Source of the DNA: Parapedobacter sp. SGR-10
GTDB lineage: Bacteria; Bacteroidota; Bacteroidia; Sphingobacteriales; Sphingobacteriaceae
DNA length: 64,000 bases
Direction: 5' to 3'
Assembly: GCF_011030405.1 (NCBI RefSeq)
Contig: NZ_JAAJTJ010000001.1
Span: 310,001 to 374,000, forward strand
The notes beneath the pieces are model-generated. The model had not been told where the DNA came from and made no database searches. It saw only the letters and a list, made by a program, of their open reading frames with translations. Within the stretch, counting starts at the first letter, position 1. Every line of letters starts with the position of its first letter. Shown piece by piece: positions 44,852 through 53,113 of this stretch. Position numbers and translations under genes: made by a program.

Positions 44852-44882
44852 TTGCATATAAAAATGAATTTATCTAAGTTTG
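44852..44882 (+). promoter_or_regulatory. dapD promoter
   Basis: ATTG/TTG (44852-44854) and TAAGTTTG (44875-44882) are 20 nt apart, 32 bp before the dapD start. Confidence 0.65.
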
Positions 44883-44914
44883 TAAGTCACAACAAATAAG
44901 TATATAAATAAAAA

Positions 44915-45736
44915 ATGGACTTACAAAAAGTAAAAAAACTTATAGAAGAGGCTTGGGAAGACAGGCAATTATTGGAATACAAAGAATACTATGAAACCAT
45001 TCAGGCCATCATCATGAAGCTGGATAATGGCGAATTGCGTGTAGCAGAACCTATCGGGGACCGTTGGCACGTAAACGACTGGATCAAAAAAGCCGTTATC
45101 CTTTATTTCCCGATCCGCCAGATGAAAGAAATCGACAACAAGCCTTTCGTCTACCACGACAAAATGAAGTTGAAGACAAACTACAAAGAACTCGGTGTAC
45201 GTGTCGTACCGGGTGCTTCGGCTCGTTATGGTGCATATCTGGCCAAAGGTGTCATCATGATGCCTTCCTATGTCAATATAGGTGCTTATGTAGACGAGGG
45301 AACGATGGTGGATACCTGGGCTACTGTTGGATCTTGTGCGCAAATCGGCAAAAACGTACATCTTTCCGGAGGTGTGGGTATCGGTGGTGTATTGGAACCT
45401 GTACAAGCGGCTCCCGTTATCATTGAGGACAATGTATTCGTAGGTTCCCGTGCCATCGTGGTAGAAGGTATCCGCGTCGAAAAGGAAGCTGTACTAGGCG
45501 CCAATGTTGTCTTGACTGCCTCTACCAAGATCATCGATGTATCTGGTGCTGAACCTGTAGAATACAAAGGCTATGTGCCGGCACGTTCGGTTGTCATTCC
45601 CGGTTCATATACCAAAAAATTTCCCGCAGGAGAATATCAGGTACCCTGTGCATTGATCATCGGCCAACGTAAGGAATCGACCGATAAAAAAACTTCATTG
45701 AACGATGCTTTGCGCGAGCATAATGTAGCAGTGTAA
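44915..45736 (+). CDS. dapD: Tetrahydrodipicolinate N-succinyltransferase
   Basis: The 273-residue protein is a left-handed beta-helix acyltransferase of the DapD type: N-terminal helical domain (KKLIEEAWEDRQLL), GVRVVPGASARYGAYLAKGVIMMPSYVNIGAYVDEGTMVDTWATVGSCAQIGKNVHLSGGVGIGG read in pieces, and the C-terminal RSVVIPGSYTKKFPAGEYQVPCALI. It makes N-succinyl-L-2-amino-6-oxopimelate in lysine and diaminopimelate synthesis. It has its own promoter; tsaC follows after a repeat element. Confidence 0.95.
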   Translation: MDLQKVKKLIEEAWEDRQLLEYKEYYETIQAIIMKLDNGELRVAEPIGDRWHVNDWIKKAVILYFPIRQMKEIDNKPFVYHDKMKLKTNYKELGVRVVPGASARYGAYLAKGVIMMPSYVNIGAYVDEGTMVDTWATVGSCAQIGKNVHLSGGVGIGGVLEPVQAAPVIIEDNVFVGSRAIVVEGIRVEKEAVLGANVVLTASTKIIDVSGAEPVEYKGYVPARSVVIPGSYTKKFPAGEYQVPCALIIGQRKESTDKKTSLNDALREHNVAV

Positions 45737-45740
45737 TTTA

Positions 45741-45812
45741 GCTGTAAGCTCTAGGCTCTAGGCTGTAAGCTATAAGACTATCGCCTAAAGCTTACTGCTT
45801 AAAGCCTATAGC
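45741..45812. repeat. Stutter-arm inverted repeat (GCTGTAAGCTCTAGG type)
   Basis: Left arm 45741-45776 (repeated GCTGTAAGC and TCTAGGC words) and right arm 45783-45812 are imperfect complements with a short loop. It fills the dapD-tsaC gap and could act as a terminator-like hairpin, though no T-run follows. Confidence 0.6.
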
Positions 45813-45827
45813 AAAAAACAAACAAAA

Positions 45828-46400
45828 ATGCATATCGACAGAGCAGATCTGAATCAAGCGTTGGAAACCCTTAAACAAGGAGGGCTTATCCTGTATCCTA
45901 CCGATACGATATGGGGGATCGGCTGTGATGCGACCAACACGGACGCTGTGGAGAAAGTATTTGCCCTCAAGGGACGGGACAAAAACAAAAGCATGATCGT
46001 GCTGTTGCACAGTGACAATCAGCTGGCCAGCTATGTACAGGAAATTCCCGATGTAGCCTACGAACTGATCGAGGTCACGGATCGTCCCTTGACCATTATC
46101 TATTCACAGGCCAAAAATCTCGCCCCCAATGCCATTGCCGAAGACGGGTCTATCGGTATCCGCATCGTCAACCATCCCTTCTGCCAACAGCTTCTGCAAC
46201 GTTTCCGAAAACCCATTATATCCACGTCTGCCAATATCAGTGGCTATGCTACTGCGGCAACCTTTGACGAAATTAGTGAGGATATCAAAAAACGCGTAGA
46301 TTACGTGGTAAAATTCGGCCAAAATGATCCTACAAAAGGTGTTCCCTCCGTGGTGATGAAATTGGATCCAAGTGGAAAATTTGAATTTTTACGTAAATAA
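45828..46400 (+). CDS. tsaC: L-threonylcarbamoyladenylate synthase (short YrdC/TsaC type)
   Basis: The 190-residue protein has the YrdC-like domain: GGLILYPTDTIWGIGCDATN, VFALKGRDKNKSMIVLL, DRPLTIIYSQAKNLAP, GIRIVNHPFCQQLLQRF and PIISTSANISG. It makes threonylcarbamoyl-AMP for the t6A37 modification of tRNA. Its length fits TsaC rather than the longer Sua5. Confidence 0.93.
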   Translation: MHIDRADLNQALETLKQGGLILYPTDTIWGIGCDATNTDAVEKVFALKGRDKNKSMIVLLHSDNQLASYVQEIPDVAYELIEVTDRPLTIIYSQAKNLAPNAIAEDGSIGIRIVNHPFCQQLLQRFRKPIISTSANISGYATAATFDEISEDIKKRVDYVVKFGQNDPTKGVPSVVMKLDPSGKFEFLRK

Positions 46401-46548
46401 ATATTTTTGACGTAAGAAAACAGATATAATACTATTTTAAAAATCAATAAATGCAGATACTTACATTTAATCAAAAAGTCGCCTTAGCGGGTCGGCAATA
46501 GCAGGAATGGTGAGACATTGTGCCGAGCCGGTACAGCGACGAGTTTTT

Positions 46549-46577
46549 TGGTTACTTTTTTGCGGAAAAAAAGTAAC
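46549..46577. repeat. Hairpin GTTACTTTTTT/AAAAAAGTAAC
   Basis: A stem with a GCGG-type loop in the tsaC-DUF4920 gap. It resembles the hairpin that trails copy B of the ~500-bp element (27787-27811). Around it lie GC-rich segments (CGGCAATAGCAGGAATGG) unlike the AT-rich rest of the gap. Confidence 0.5.
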
Positions 46578-46628
46578 TGCCCGCCCGGCATGAGGGCATT
46601 TTGAATATATAATAAATAGTTTCCAAAC

Positions 46629-47060
46629 ATGAAAAGATTATTCATCTTTCTCTTTTTTTTGATGGCTATCCTCCACACGGGGATCGCACAGGAACGCAAG
46701 GCTCCCCAATCCGCAAAAGTAGGCGTCAACTATGGACAAACTATTGAAAACAAGCCGGCTATAACAGTCAAAAAACTGGAAAGCAGTTTGAATACATCGG
46801 GTAATTTTTCGGGCAAAGTGACCGGTAAAGTAGCCTCCGTATGTAAAATGAGCGGTTGCTACCTTACCTTACAAAATGAGAGTGGTGATAATCCTATAAT
46901 GGTCCGCTTTGCGGATGATTACACCGTTCCGGCAGACCTTATCGGCAAAAATGTTGTCGTACAAGGCACAGCTACAGTCCGTAACAAAGAAAACAAGGAA
47001 ACCAAACAACTCCAAAAAGCCATCACGATGATTGCCGATGGGGTATTGGTCATTCAATAA
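46629..47060 (+). CDS. DUF4920 family exported protein
   Basis: The 143-residue protein has a signal peptide (ending IAQ) and the DUF4920 body: VNYGQTIENKPAITVKKLES, FSGKVTGKVASVCKMSGCYLTL with the CxxxGC motif, PIMVRFADDYTVPADLIGKNVVVQGTA. The fold is probably an OB-like beta-barrel with a metal- or redox-active Cys pair; the role is unknown. It overlaps nothing and lies 8 bp before folP on the same strand, so they are probably cotranscribed. Confidence 0.8.
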   Translation: MKRLFIFLFFLMAILHTGIAQERKAPQSAKVGVNYGQTIENKPAITVKKLESSLNTSGNFSGKVTGKVASVCKMSGCYLTLQNESGDNPIMVRFADDYTVPADLIGKNVVVQGTATVRNKENKETKQLQKAITMIADGVLVIQ

Positions 47061-47068
47061 GGTATTAC

Positions 47069-47908
47069 ATGCCCTATTTCAAGACATATCCAACCCAAAG
47101 TATACGTGTCGGAGATAGACTGTTGACCTTCGAAAAGCCTGTTATTATGGGCATTTTGAACGTCACACCCGACTCGTTTTTTGATGGAGGACAGCATGCC
47201 ACAGTAGATCATGCGATAGCGCATACACGTCAAATGCTAGAAGAAGGAGCAGATATCATTGATATAGGAGCATTTTCTTCCAGACCCGGAGCGACGACCA
47301 TTTCTACGCAAGAAGAAATAGACCGTTCTGTTCCAGTCGTCGAGGCTCTTGCCAAAGAATTTCCGGACATAATCCTATCGGTCGACACTTTCCGGGCTGA
47401 GGTAGCCAAAACCTGTATCGATGCAGGTGCTCATATCATCAATGATATTTCAGGAGGAAATCTGGACGAAAACATGTTTGCCACAGTGGCGAAACTACAG
47501 GTCCCCTACGTTCTGATGCATATGCGTGGTACGCCGAAAACCATGCAACAACTGACAGACTATACGGATATAGTGACCGACGTAGCTACCGAGCTAGGGC
47601 AACGAATAGCCGCTCTGCGAGCCTTGGGTGTCAAAGATATTATATTGGATCCGGGCTTTGGTTTTGCAAAAACAATAGAACAGAACTACGAATTGCTACT
47701 GCGGACAGACGAATTGCATTACTTCGGTTTGCCTATGCTTGGCGGTATCTCCCGCAAATCCATGATTTACAAAAAATTGGACACCACTCCCCAGGAAGCA
47801 CTAAACGGAACGACAGCATTGAACACCCTCCTCCTCGAAAGAGGTGTACATATCCTGCGCGTACATGACGTGAAGGAGGCTAAGCAGCTTATCAATTTAT
47901 TTTTCTGA
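47069..47908 (+). CDS. folP: Dihydropteroate synthase
   Basis: The 279-residue protein has the DHPS signatures MGILNVTPDSFFDGG, DIGAFSSRPGA, SVDTFRAEVAKTCIDAGAHIINDISGG, LDPGFGFAKTIEQNY and GGISRKSMI. It condenses p-aminobenzoate with the pterin diphosphate in folate synthesis and is the sulfonamide target. It follows the DUF4920 gene by 8 bp. Confidence 0.96.
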   Translation: MPYFKTYPTQSIRVGDRLLTFEKPVIMGILNVTPDSFFDGGQHATVDHAIAHTRQMLEEGADIIDIGAFSSRPGATTISTQEEIDRSVPVVEALAKEFPDIILSVDTFRAEVAKTCIDAGAHIINDISGGNLDENMFATVAKLQVPYVLMHMRGTPKTMQQLTDYTDIVTDVATELGQRIAALRALGVKDIILDPGFGFAKTIEQNYELLLRTDELHYFGLPMLGGISRKSMIYKKLDTTPQEALNGTTALNTLLLERGVHILRVHDVKEAKQLINLFF

Positions 47909-47910
47909 AT

Positions 47911-47955
47911 AACTCTTTAGTTTTTCCAAAAACACAAATGGAAAAACTAAGAGTT
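47911..47955. terminator. Convergent terminator between folP and the F5/8 gene
   Basis: AACTCTTTAGTTTTTCC (47911-47927) pairs with GGAAAAACTAAGAGTT (47940-47955) with one bulged T. A- and T-runs in the stem serve both strands. Confidence 0.8.
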
Positions 47956-47963
47956 ATGGTTAC

Positions 47964-49088
47964 TTACTCCCCATAAAAATTAATATCTCCAAAAACAGCG
48001 TAAGCTCCATTATTACTTCCACGCACAAAGTCTACACGTACATAACGTGCCGTATGCGTATAAGGCAACTGGTACATCTGCTCCCCATCCACCGTTCTAT
48101 TAAATTCAACTTTGAATATCGGGTTGGGATCTGTACTCGCATTTTTATACATATACGGCCCCGTATAGGTAACACCATCCTCACTAAAAGAGATATTGAT
48201 ATCCCAGGAAGAATTTTCATCGTTACCTAATCTTCTTGTAAACGTAAGGGCCGAAAATCGATGGATTGTCTTAAAATCTACAATGATATGCTGTCCTGAC
48301 GGATTATTGTTGACCGTCACTCTTTCACTAGAACGCCAATAGGTAGCCGGATTATTATCCAGTAGATTAACCGCAGGCTGCCCACTTTGTTCGGAAGAAG
48401 CCGTAATCGTCCAACCTTCGTTCTTCAATCTCCGGTAAGCCTTTTCCAATGCCGTCGCCGACAACATCCTAACCAATGTACTGCCTTCTCCTTCGTAAAC
48501 TAAACTCACGGTAAAAGTATATTGCTTATTCAATTCCAACCCTCCCAACGAATATTCCTTACTCAGACTATTGGCATCGATAGTACGAACCTGACCCTCG
48601 TATTCCAAAAGGATCATGGCAGGAAGGTTCTGGGTGTTTTCCCAAAACACCCGTACACCATTATCTCCGCCATGGATCTCTATGCTGTTCAATATATCTG
48701 CCAGTTCATCGGCTGCTTCCAACGAAACTAATTTTCTACCTTTCACACTTGCCTCCCTAGCGAATCGACCGCTAACTGAAGAAAAGGCTTTGATATAAAA
48801 CTTATATACCTCTGCATTGGGGATGTTGATACTGACAGCACTGTATCTTTCATTAATAGTTTCCGTAAGCATTTTCTTCTCTCCTTGAAGTGTATAGGAA
48901 ATTTCCACTTTATCGTAGTCTCTGTCGTCCGGGTTTTCCCACGACAAGACAATGCCCTCCATTTGGGAAATAGCTTTCAGATTCTGGACTCCGGATATAA
49001 AATTTTCCTGTACTGCTGGTATCTCATCCTTGCAGGCACCTAACGCAAATAAGACGCACCAAAAAGCCACTAAATATCTATACTTCAT
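47964..49088 (-). CDS. Lipoprotein with C-terminal F5/8 type C (discoidin) domain
   Basis: The 374-residue protein has a lipobox (LGAC, about residue 19), two fibronectin/DUF4998-like beta domains (about 30-225) and a discoidin domain at about 235-374 (ASSEQSGQPAVNLLDNNPATYWRSS, HTARYVRVDFVRGSN, GDINFYGE). It should bind carbohydrate at the cell surface as an accessory protein of the SusCD pair upstream. It is the last gene of the seven-gene operon. Confidence 0.85.
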   Translation of the reverse strand: MKYRYLVAFWCVLFALGACKDEIPAVQENFISGVQNLKAISQMEGIVLSWENPDDRDYDKVEISYTLQGEKKMLTETINERYSAVSINIPNAEVYKFYIKAFSSVSGRFAREASVKGRKLVSLEAADELADILNSIEIHGGDNGVRVFWENTQNLPAMILLEYEGQVRTIDANSLSKEYSLGGLELNKQYTFTVSLVYEGEGSTLVRMLSATALEKAYRRLKNEGWTITASSEQSGQPAVNLLDNNPATYWRSSERVTVNNNPSGQHIIVDFKTIHRFSALTFTRRLGNDENSSWDINISFSEDGVTYTGPYMYKNASTDPNPIFKVEFNRTVDGEQMYQLPYTHTARYVRVDFVRGSNNGAYAVFGDINFYGE

Positions 49089-49090
49089 GA

Positions 49091-50224
49091 TTAATCGATT
49101 TTAATAAATTGAACTTTCATACTTCTGACATCCAACACGATCGTATACCTACCTGCCTCTCCCGGTTGTACCCGCCACTTCCAATCCGGGGCAGAACTAG
49201 CCTGCACATGAAGATCTGATAGGATCGAAGCTTCCGGCCGCCATGGTCTTAATTGCAATGTTCCGGATGAAAAATTAGGTTGTGTCGAAAACTTCAGTTC
49301 CCCCCCACTTCCATCCGGATTCTTTCCGACAAGCTGTGTGGTTATCGTACAGATATTTGGTTTAAATACATCCCATACCATAACCGGTGGCGTACTCCAT
49401 GCAGTCGGCGTGGCCGAACCACCAAAATAAATGTTCAGATAGGGGACTTCCTGTATAGCAATCTTTTGATTGATACGATCCAATATAATCGCATAAACCC
49501 CTTCCTCGTTCACGATAAAGTCTTCACCGGGTTGCCCTTCGGATTCCATCAAGACGATCTCATCCCCTTCTCCCTTGCCATACGCCGGATAGGGTTGATC
49601 CATGACCTCCGCTATCTTAAAAGAACCTGGATTGAATTTACCCCGCCAGGAATAGATTTCTCCAGGCACAACTTCCTGCATCTCGACCATATTTGCCCCA
49701 ACCGTTGCAGTCCCGTAAATAAACAAAGAACTGGATTCGATCTGATAAGGTGTCACCAATATGGAAAGCGTAGAATACAGAGGTTTGACAAACTTCTCTC
49801 CGGAGGCCACCTGTGCAATGACCCGGATACTGATAGACACGGCATCGGATTCGACCCGTTGCCAATGGTTGCGTAACAGTTTTTCCAGATCTTCGTGCGT
49901 ATATGTCTTGAAATATATACCTTCGGGCATTTCGATGGTCGGGATAGATGTTGTAAAATCATTTGCAGTCACATCCATTTTAAACAGATATTTGACCGGA
50001 TAATGTGCTTCTACTTCTTTAAGCGGTTCCCATGTGACCAATAGAGCTTGTTCCCGCCGTTTGGTCGGATCCAGTACGATCTGATGATCCGAAACTTCCA
50101 AACGTATGGCATCGTCTTCTCTGTATTCGGCTATTAGGTCGTCCAATACAGGTATAACGACCGATTCCTGTTTACACCCCACCAGCAGTATAGACATACC
50201 GATAAACAACAATAATCTTTTCAT
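49091..50224 (-). CDS. SusE/SusF-like surface lipoprotein
   Basis: The 377-residue protein has a lipobox (LVGC, about residue 16), an N-terminal immunoglobulin-like segment and two SusE/F-like glycan-binding segments (LFIYGTATVG, SWRGKFNPGSFKI, NIYFGGSATPTAW, VQPGEAGRYTIVLDVRSMKVQF). It probably helps bind substrate for the SusC/SusD pair. It lies 2 bp before the F5/8 gene and 101 bp after the EEP gene. Confidence 0.8.
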   Translation of the reverse strand: MKRLLLFIGMSILLVGCKQESVVIPVLDDLIAEYREDDAIRLEVSDHQIVLDPTKRREQALLVTWEPLKEVEAHYPVKYLFKMDVTANDFTTSIPTIEMPEGIYFKTYTHEDLEKLLRNHWQRVESDAVSISIRVIAQVASGEKFVKPLYSTLSILVTPYQIESSSLFIYGTATVGANMVEMQEVVPGEIYSWRGKFNPGSFKIAEVMDQPYPAYGKGEGDEIVLMESEGQPGEDFIVNEEGVYAIILDRINQKIAIQEVPYLNIYFGGSATPTAWSTPPVMVWDVFKPNICTITTQLVGKNPDGSGGELKFSTQPNFSSGTLQLRPWRPEASILSDLHVQASSAPDWKWRVQPGEAGRYTIVLDVRSMKVQFIKID

Positions 50225-50325
50225 ATGTAAATAATTTGTTTTTTAATGGCCATATGGAATGTCCAGATTATTTTTATTCGTGTTTGTGTTTTGCAATCAT
50301 GGACATTTCATATTCCTTTTTATCA

Positions 50326-51237
50326 TTAGAATTGTACCTTGATACGTACTGGCAAATGATCCGAAGCGATATTCCCGGTCGTAAAATCATCCTCTATAAC
50401 TTTGTATTCCAACACATGGACTTTTCTGGACACAAATACATAATCAATACGCGAATTAGGACTTGTCGACAGATTGTAACCATAGTACGTTCCCTCCGGA
50501 CCTGTTGCAGGTGATTTTGTAATAGGTTTCGAATCCCACAAAAATTTAGTTCCTATCAATGTCGTCACCGGCTCACTCGATGGTTCCGAATTCAAGTCAC
50601 CCGTCATCATGACCGGAAAATCTGTCGCTATTTCTTGAATCTTTTCTAACATCAGCTTAGAAGATTCGACACGTGCGATATTCCCCTGGTGGTCATAGTG
50701 TGCATTGAATACAAAAAAGATCTTACCGGATTCTATCTCCCTAAATTTTATCCAAGTACAGATACGTCTTATTGTTGCATCCCATCCACTGGAAGGTATG
50801 TCGGGAGTCTGAGAGAACCAAAAAGTGCCTTGCGCTTCCACTGCAAATTTATCTTTCTTATAGAGTATAGCACACGTTTCACCTGCCGATACCCCGTCGT
50901 CTCTACCTACAGCGACATAAGCATAGTCTTTATCTTCCACGACATCTCTGATCTGGGTCATATACCCCTCTTGTGTACCTAGAATATCAAAATCATGGTC
51001 ATCGACGATCTTCCTTACCCATTGTCTGCGACTCTCCCAATGCAGTTCGCCTACGTCGGCAGTAGTCTGTAACCGGAGATTATAGGTTCCTACGACAACC
51101 TGTATTTTATCGGTATCGTCTCCTCCATTCTTCGCCATATCATCATCAAAATCCCGCATCAATCCCTCTTTGCCCGAGCAACCGGACAGTAGGAGTAATA
51201 GCGATAAAAACGGCATATATATCTTCATATCTCTCAT
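50326..51237 (-). CDS. EEP-family phosphatase/nuclease lipoprotein
   Basis: The 303-residue protein has a lipobox (LSGC, about residue 20) and an endonuclease/exonuclease/phosphatase fold: VGTYNLRLQT, ILGTQEGYMTQI with the metal-binding Glu, FNAHYDHQGNIARVESS, VMMTGDLNSEPSS (GDxN) and IASDHLPVRIKV (SDHxPV). It cleaves phosphate mono- or diesters, but the substrate cannot be read from sequence. As part of a Sus operon it probably acts on a phosphorylated glycan, phosphoinositide or other phosphate-bearing ligand before or during uptake. Its start nearly meets the SusD stop (1 bp gap). Confidence 0.87.
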   Translation of the reverse strand: MRDMKIYMPFLSLLLLLSGCSGKEGLMRDFDDDMAKNGGDDTDKIQVVVGTYNLRLQTTADVGELHWESRRQWVRKIVDDHDFDILGTQEGYMTQIRDVVEDKDYAYVAVGRDDGVSAGETCAILYKKDKFAVEAQGTFWFSQTPDIPSSGWDATIRRICTWIKFREIESGKIFFVFNAHYDHQGNIARVESSKLMLEKIQEIATDFPVMMTGDLNSEPSSEPVTTLIGTKFLWDSKPITKSPATGPEGTYYGYNLSTSPNSRIDYVFVSRKVHVLEYKVIEDDFTTGNIASDHLPVRIKVQF

Positions 51238-51238
51238 C

Positions 51239-53104
51239 TTACCAATATTTGTTTTGCACTAAATTTTCGTTATTGTCTCTGTAGTTTTGATAGATTGGCC
51301 AAAAATAATTGCGCTTCGTCCACGATCGGGTCATATAGGCCGTACGTTGGTAAAAACTATTGTTGCTCGCCGACCGATTCATACCATAGATAGGGGCCCG
51401 AAAAATATCCTCGGCAATCTTCCAACGACGGATATCGTTGTAGCGGACATCACCCTCCATCGCAAATTCTACCCGTCTTTCCCGACGGATGATCTCGCGC
51501 ATAGTCCCTTGGTCAGTAGATATATCGATCTGTCCGGCACCACTACCATAGGTTGGAATGCCTGCTCTTTCACGGATCAGGTTGACATATTTCAAAATAT
51601 CGGCATGGCCCGGCGTAACCTCATTCAAAGCTTCAGCATAGTTAAGATAAAACTCACCTAATCGCAAGATGATAGCGGGCTGATAAGGCACATTGTTGTT
51701 CCTTGGATCAGCTTCTGGATTGACACCCTTTCTATTCAGATACCCGCTCTGTGGTGAGTCATGCGTAGGCCCTCCATCTTGCCCACCATTTTTAAATTGT
51801 GTCGTTCTATTGGCTCTAGGTATCCATTGGTTATCGTGCCACAGCGTGATATAAAAACGAGGTTCTCTATTCACATACATATTATATGTACCTGTCTCGG
51901 ACACCAATCCCTCAGTTCGCGCACTTCCTCCTAAATCATATTTAGTGTTTGGATAAATGGTTTGCGAGGTGCTGAATCCTGTTTCTACATAACCCGAGGT
52001 AGGGTCATTTATTGGCAACCCATTCTTCATAAAGAAAGCATCCACCAGATTTTGGGTCGAACCATAATAGCCCGAACCACCTGCATACCCTCTGGGATTG
52101 CTCACACCATTGTACCAGTTGCGGGAATTTGTTGCCCGACCGAAGATAATCTCTTTGTTGACGTTAGCTGTTTTGAGGAACAGATTCTGAAAAGAAAGGA
52201 ATGGATCGATCCGTCCATTTGGATAATATTCCCTATACAGGTCGTAATTACCCTCTTCGGCTAGATCCAGAAAATCACGCGTAGCTTCTACGGCTTTTGT
52301 CCACTTCGAGGGATCATACGTTTGCGAAAACAACAATGTACCATCCGGGTTCTTTAGATCTGCATATTCCGTATTGCCATTGTACAAAGGACTGGCCGCA
52401 TACAACCAAAGCCGGGCCCGAAGTGCCTTACAAATTCCCTTGTTGGGCCGCCCAAACATCTGATCTGCATTACTGTAAGATGCAGGAAAGAAATTAGCTA
52501 GAACTTTGTATTCATTGTCCAGCCAGTTCACGATCTCATCGACCGGAGTACGCGGTACGATGACCTGCTCCAACGGTGTATCTGCTCCGACCAATTCTGT
52601 TATCAGCGGAAAAGGTCCGTACACCTCCAACAGCTTATGGTAGTAGAAAGCAATCAAAAAACGGGCCTCCATCTTCATCTGCTGCACCATGACAGCCGTC
52701 TGTCCTTGTGCCTCCAAAGGTTTGACATTGTCTATAAACAACAGAGCCGAACGCACATCCTTATAAGCATTGCCCCAGATATCTACAGGTGGCTTATGCG
52801 TTGCACTGACCGATCCCTGATTGTTGGCCACGACCCATTTCCAGTAATCATTGAACTGACTCATCGCGATAGCGATCTGCGCATCGTCCGAGAAAAACGT
52901 ACTGCCCCACTGCCGGGTATAATCCATCAACGGATCGGGTACCTTATTGTATATTGCTGCTAGCCACTCTTCAGTACGTACTCGGTCATTGAACACCATT
53001 TCCATCGTAATAGCATCATCAGGCATCTTATCCAAAAATTTGTCACAGGACATCATACCCCAAAACACCGTGACGGTCAAAATCTTATATATTATTTTCT
53101 TCAT
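51239..53104 (-). CDS. SusD/RagB-like outer-membrane lipoprotein
   Basis: The 621-residue protein has a lipobox (MMSC, about residue 20) and the classic SusD body: DDAITMEMVFNDRVRTEEWLAAIYN, MKMEARFLIAFYYHKLLEVYGPFPLI, VPRTPVDEIVNW, GICKALRARLWLYAASPLYNG and LRLGEFYLNYAEALNE, with RREREFAMEG-type C-terminal RRERRVEFAMEGDVRYNDIRRWK. It is longer than most SusD proteins. It pairs with the SusC gene 9 bp upstream. Confidence 0.94.
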   Translation of the reverse strand: MKKIIYKILTVTVFWGMMSCDKFLDKMPDDAITMEMVFNDRVRTEEWLAAIYNKVPDPLMDYTRQWGSTFFSDDAQIAIAMSQFNDYWKWVVANNQGSVSATHKPPVDIWGNAYKDVRSALLFIDNVKPLEAQGQTAVMVQQMKMEARFLIAFYYHKLLEVYGPFPLITELVGADTPLEQVIVPRTPVDEIVNWLDNEYKVLANFFPASYSNADQMFGRPNKGICKALRARLWLYAASPLYNGNTEYADLKNPDGTLLFSQTYDPSKWTKAVEATRDFLDLAEEGNYDLYREYYPNGRIDPFLSFQNLFLKTANVNKEIIFGRATNSRNWYNGVSNPRGYAGGSGYYGSTQNLVDAFFMKNGLPINDPTSGYVETGFSTSQTIYPNTKYDLGGSARTEGLVSETGTYNMYVNREPRFYITLWHDNQWIPRANRTTQFKNGGQDGGPTHDSPQSGYLNRKGVNPEADPRNNNVPYQPAIILRLGEFYLNYAEALNEVTPGHADILKYVNLIRERAGIPTYGSGAGQIDISTDQGTMREIIRRERRVEFAMEGDVRYNDIRRWKIAEDIFRAPIYGMNRSASNNSFYQRTAYMTRSWTKRNYFWPIYQNYRDNNENLVQNKYW

Positions 53105-53113
53105 TGCTATCCT

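Noticed and set aside
46484-46729. A short minus-strand gene before the DUF4920 gene
   Set aside because: It lies antisense over the DUF4920 signal peptide and a hairpin, with no recognisable family.
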